A stretch of 64,000 nucleotides of DNA, taken from contig NZ_JMPJ01000025.1 of the NCBI RefSeq assembly GCF_000735345.1, forward strand, positions 1 to 64,000, read 5' to 3'. Source of the stretch: Ewingella americana ATCC 33852. Lineage in GTDB: Bacteria > Pseudomonadota > Gammaproteobacteria > Enterobacterales > Enterobacteriaceae. Positions 63,624 through 64,000 of the stretch are shown in pieces; the stretch's first letter is position 1, and the number at the start of each line of letters is the position of its first letter. The notes under the pieces were generated by a model, which made no database searches, was not told the DNA's origin, and saw nothing but the letters and a program-made list of their open reading frames with translations. The position numbers and the translations under genes are program-made.

Positions 63624-64000
63624 ATGCAATTGCGTAAAACACTCTTGGTAGGATGGGTTTCCGTTGCCCTGTTGAGTGGCTGTTCTTTGTTTAACAGCGA
63701 AGAAGACGTCGTTAAGATGTCCCCGTTGCCGAAAGTTGAAAATCAGTTCACACCAACAAAAGTGTGGAGCACGTCGGTGGGTGATGGCGTAGGCGATTTC
63801 TACTCTCATCTGCGTCCAGCTTGGCAGGACAACACCATCTTCGCAGCCGATCGTTTCGGTATTGTGAAATCTCTTGATGCTGACAGCGGCAAAGAGAACT
63901 GGAAAGTGAACCTGTCGGAAAAAACCGGTTTCTTCTCCAAAAATCGTCCTGCATTGCTGTCTGGCGGCGTGACTGCTGCTGGCTCACATATCTATGTGGG
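63624..64000 (+). CDS. bamB: Outer-membrane assembly lipoprotein BamB (3' end outside window)
   Basis: The first 125 codons are present. A signal sequence (TLLVGWVSVALLSGC) ends in lipobox LSGC, and the mature part starts the beta-propeller (VWSTSVGDGVGDFYSHLRPA, ADRFGIVKSLDADSGKENWK). BamB is part of the BAM complex that inserts beta-barrel proteins. AAGGGG lies upstream of the ATG, 11 bp after yfgM. Confidence 0.96.
   Translation, partial: MQLRKTLLVGWVSVALLSGCSLFNSEEDVVKMSPLPKVENQFTPTKVWSTSVGDGVGDFYSHLRPAWQDNTIFAADRFGIVKSLDADSGKENWKVNLSEKTGFFSKNRPALLSGGVTAAGSHIYV

Overview
This window is a chromosomal segment of a gammaproteobacterium of the order Enterobacterales. Its right half follows the enterobacterial gene order glrK-qseG-glrR-glnB-hmp-glyA-hcaT-csiE-suhB-trmJ-iscR-iscS-pepB-sseB-ndk-rlmN-rodZ-ispG-hisS-yfgM-bamB, with proteins close to E. 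coli. The 2,855-residue cyclic beta-1,2-glucan synthase, pilW before rodZ and the zevAB-like pair point to a Yersiniaceae/Hafniaceae-type relative (Rahnella/Ewingella/Rouxiella-like). That placement is an inference and the genus was not established.

Left part (1-33 kb), accessory and envelope functions. The window opens in the last gene of a fimbrial operon, followed by a LuxR-type response regulator, a GFA-family enzyme and two tandem copies of a two-domain fimbrial adhesin. A periplasmic methionine-sulfoxide repair operon (dipZ-like, msrA) follows, then the connector-protein operon ycgZ-ymgA-ariR and the giant cyclic glucan synthase. Next is an EvgAS/BvgAS-type cluster: regulator, hybrid kinase, stand-alone receiver and second regulator. 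An AraC regulator with a DMT exporter, a set of small lipoproteins, a cold-shock gene with a cspA-like leader, a 28-residue membrane peptide and yhjX complete this part. yhjX has a recognisable YpdB site.

Middle part (33-44 kb). A lipoprotein is translationally coupled to a coiled-coil protein ending in a degenerate FKBP domain. A stand-alone PBP2-like transpeptidase follows. Between it and glrK lies a complete glmY control region: two TGTC-N10-GACA GlrR sites, an IHF site, overlapping sigma-54 and sigma-70 promoters, and the GlmY small RNA. GlrK/QseG/GlrR downstream are its expected activators, so sensor, regulator, RNA and a peptidoglycan enzyme sit together.

Right part (44-64 kb). This is mostly conserved housekeeping synteny with readable operators: NsrR at hmp, PurR at glyA, a Zur-like palindrome at zevAB and tandem type-1 IscR sites at iscR. 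The major departure is the isc locus. iscR is followed by a strong intrinsic terminator, iscS encodes a protein lacking about 15 C-terminal residues that include the IscU-docking tail, and the next gene 102 bp later is pepB. iscU, iscA, hscB, hscA, fdx and iscX are all absent. The simplest reading is that IscS has been separated from Fe-S scaffold assembly and kept for other sulfur-transfer roles, while IscR remains an Fe-S-sensing regulator. No rRNA, tRNA, CRISPR array or insertion sequence was seen.
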